From positions 1 through 64,000 of the forward strand of contig NZ_JAJCVJ010000004.1 in the NCBI RefSeq assembly GCF_020567425.1: DNA of 64,000 nucleotides, read 5' to 3'. The number at the start of each line of letters is the position of its first letter. The stretch's first letter is position 1. Below are positions 62,851 through 64,000 of this stretch, piece by piece. The stretch comes from Salinirubrum litoreum. Lineage in GTDB: Archaea > Halobacteriota > Halobacteria > Halobacteriales > Haloferacaceae. The notes beneath the pieces are model-generated. The model saw only the letters and a list, made by a program, of their open reading frames with translations, made no database searches and was not told the origin of the DNA. The position numbers and the translations under genes are program-made.

Positions 62851-64000
62851 ATGACGAGATCAGATTCTGTGGTGGACGACTCCCGAGTCCTGCTGGTCGG
62901 ACGGAGCGACTGTCTGGACGCAGTGGCGACGGTCCTGCGGGACAGAGCGACGACGCACACCGTCGAGACGGCCGAGGCGGCACTCGAACAGGTCCGGACG
63001 CGAGCGTTCGACTGTGTCCTCACCGAGTACGAACTCGACGCCCGGACCGGCGTCGAGTTGCTCACCGACCTCAGACACGTCACGTCGACGCTCCCCGTGA
63101 TCCTCTGTACGAACGCCGGCGACGAGGCGGTCGCGAGCGAGGCGATCCGGGCCGGCGTCTCCGACTACCTCTCGCCGACCCTCCCGGTCGAAGACGGGGC
63201 CGCTCTACTCGACCGGATCGAACGAGTCGTTCGCCATGCGCGACGGACCGAGACGAACCGACGGCGCGCACGCCAGTTCGACGCCGTGTTCAACGACGCG
63301 CAGACGGCGACGTGGGTGCTCGACCCGGACGGGTCGCTGGCGCGGGTGAACCGCACCGCGCGGGAGTTGATCGACGAGAGCGTCGAGTCGGTCGTGAGCG
63401 AGTCGTTCTGGACGCTCCCCTGGTGGACGGGCGACACCACGACGCGCCACGACGTGGAACGACTCGTCGAGCGAGCTAGAGACGGCCGCTTCGGCCACGC
63501 GGTGATCACCCGGCCGTCGGACGCGGACACCCCGCAGGTCGTCGACCTCTCCGTCCGACCGGTCGAAGACGAACGCGGTAGACTGGTCTCGATCGTCGTC
63601 GAGGGCGTCGACATCACGGAGCGGGTGGGTCTCGAACGCGACCTCCGGGCCTCCGAGGAACTCCACCGCGTCACGTTGAACAACATGACGGACACCGTCC
63701 TCATCACCGACGAGGACGGTGCGTACACCTACGTCTGTCCGAACGTCCACTTCATCTTCGGCTACACCGCCGAGGAGATCCACGAGATGGGCGGGATCGC
63801 CGAACTCCTTGGCGCGGATCTCTTCGACCGCGCGGACCTCGCCCGCGAGGGCGTCCTCAAGAACATCGAGTGTACCGCGACCGACAAGGCCGGCCGTGAA
63901 CACACACTCCTCGTCAACGTCCGGGAGGTCTCGATCCAGGACGGGACGATCCTCTACAGTTGTCGGGACATCACCAAGCGCAAACAGCGCGAGGACGCAC
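62851..64000 (+). CDS. Receiver-PAS-PAS sensor protein, 3' end outside window
   Basis: 383 codons visible from ATG 62851 with no stop. A receiver-like domain (about 8-125: DDSRVLLVGRSD ... LPVILCTNAG ... AGVSDYLSPT) is followed by a PAS domain (QFDAVFNDAQTATWVLDPDG) and a second PAS (VTLNNMTDTVLITDEDGAYTYV ... YSCRDITKRK). Haloarchaeal proteins of this type end in a histidine kinase or a Bat HTH domain, which would lie beyond 64,000. The residue at the receiver's phospho-Asp place is Glu (CVLTEYELD). Confidence 0.85.
   Translation, partial: MTRSDSVVDDSRVLLVGRSDCLDAVATVLRDRATTHTVETAEAALEQVRTRAFDCVLTEYELDARTGVELLTDLRHVTSTLPVILCTNAGDEAVASEAIRAGVSDYLSPTLPVEDGAALLDRIERVVRHARRTETNRRRARQFDAVFNDAQTATWVLDPDGSLARVNRTARELIDESVESVVSESFWTLPWWTGDTTTRHDVERLVERARDGRFGHAVITRPSDADTPQVVDLSVRPVEDERGRLVSIVVEGVDITERVGLERDLRASEELHRVTLNNMTDTVLITDEDGAYTYVCPNVHFIFGYTAEEIHEMGGIAELLGADLFDRADLAREGVLKNIECTATDKAGREHTLLVNVREVSIQDGTILYSCRDITKRKQREDA

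Overview
The window reads as haloarchaeal DNA (class Halobacteria). Coding is GC-rich and the proteins are very acidic. There is an archaeal transcription factor B, bacterio-opsin-activator-type regulation, halocyanin-type copper proteins, an archaeal SMC-related protein next to RdfA, Tat lipoproteins with an LAGC lipobox, and leaderless promoters. I cannot name the species; Haloferacales is only a guess from gene content.

Positions 1 to about 28,400 are an accessory region. It opens with IS200/IS605-type TnpB debris that has cut off an archaeal ATPase gene. Then comes a conjugative-element-like module: a SWIM zinc-finger protein, a wHTH/MazF-like pair with a truncated toxin, an ArdC-type antirestriction protein, a private TFB, a VirB4-type ATPase, a polytopic VirB6/TrbL-like protein, a Tat lipoprotein, a large surface protein, a small pilin-like membrane protein, an OB-fold protein, a second TnpB, an AbrB/VapC pair and a VirD4/TraG-type ATPase. 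Several of the genes on the minus strand (SWIM, ArdC, TFB, OB-fold) have strong hairpins just before the start codon or in the leader.

The end of the VirD4 gene plus about 900 bp of mostly non-coding DNA occurs twice, about 7 kb apart (from about 19,578 and from about 26,578). Between the copies lies a cargo island of four CPBP intramembrane proteases, a frameshifted Tat lipoprotein and a Bat-type HTH regulator. The right copy is split by an 860-bp IS6-like element. That element has 20-bp terminal inverted repeats and an 8-bp target duplication, has no transposase, and carries a small winged-helix gene.

From about 28,400 the window looks like ordinary chromosome. It holds a DUF389 membrane protein, two universal stress proteins, an SLC13-type transporter, a family 2 glycosyltransferase, an amino-acid permease, an arylamine N-acetyltransferase, a two-domain multicopper oxidase with a double-domain halocyanin, and the SMC-like/rdfA pair with a 26-bp dyad in front.

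Positions 45,154 to 58,680 form a carbohydrate-use locus. It has a glycerol-dehydrogenase-like enzyme, an IclR regulator with two winged-helix domains, a complete CUT1 ABC importer, a YesL-like membrane protein, a GH2 glycosidase, a galactonate-dehydratase-like enolase, a GH5-like hydrolase and an SDR dehydrogenase. Together these suggest uptake and hydrolysis of a beta-galactoside or related oligosaccharide, oxidation of the sugar, and dehydration of the aldonate (semi-phosphorylative Entner-Doudoroff logic).

The right end holds a DtxR-type metal regulator and a NifU-like protein that share palindromic operators, an FMN-binding protein, a small membrane protein, an RNA ligase, and the start of a receiver-PAS sensor protein that runs off the window.
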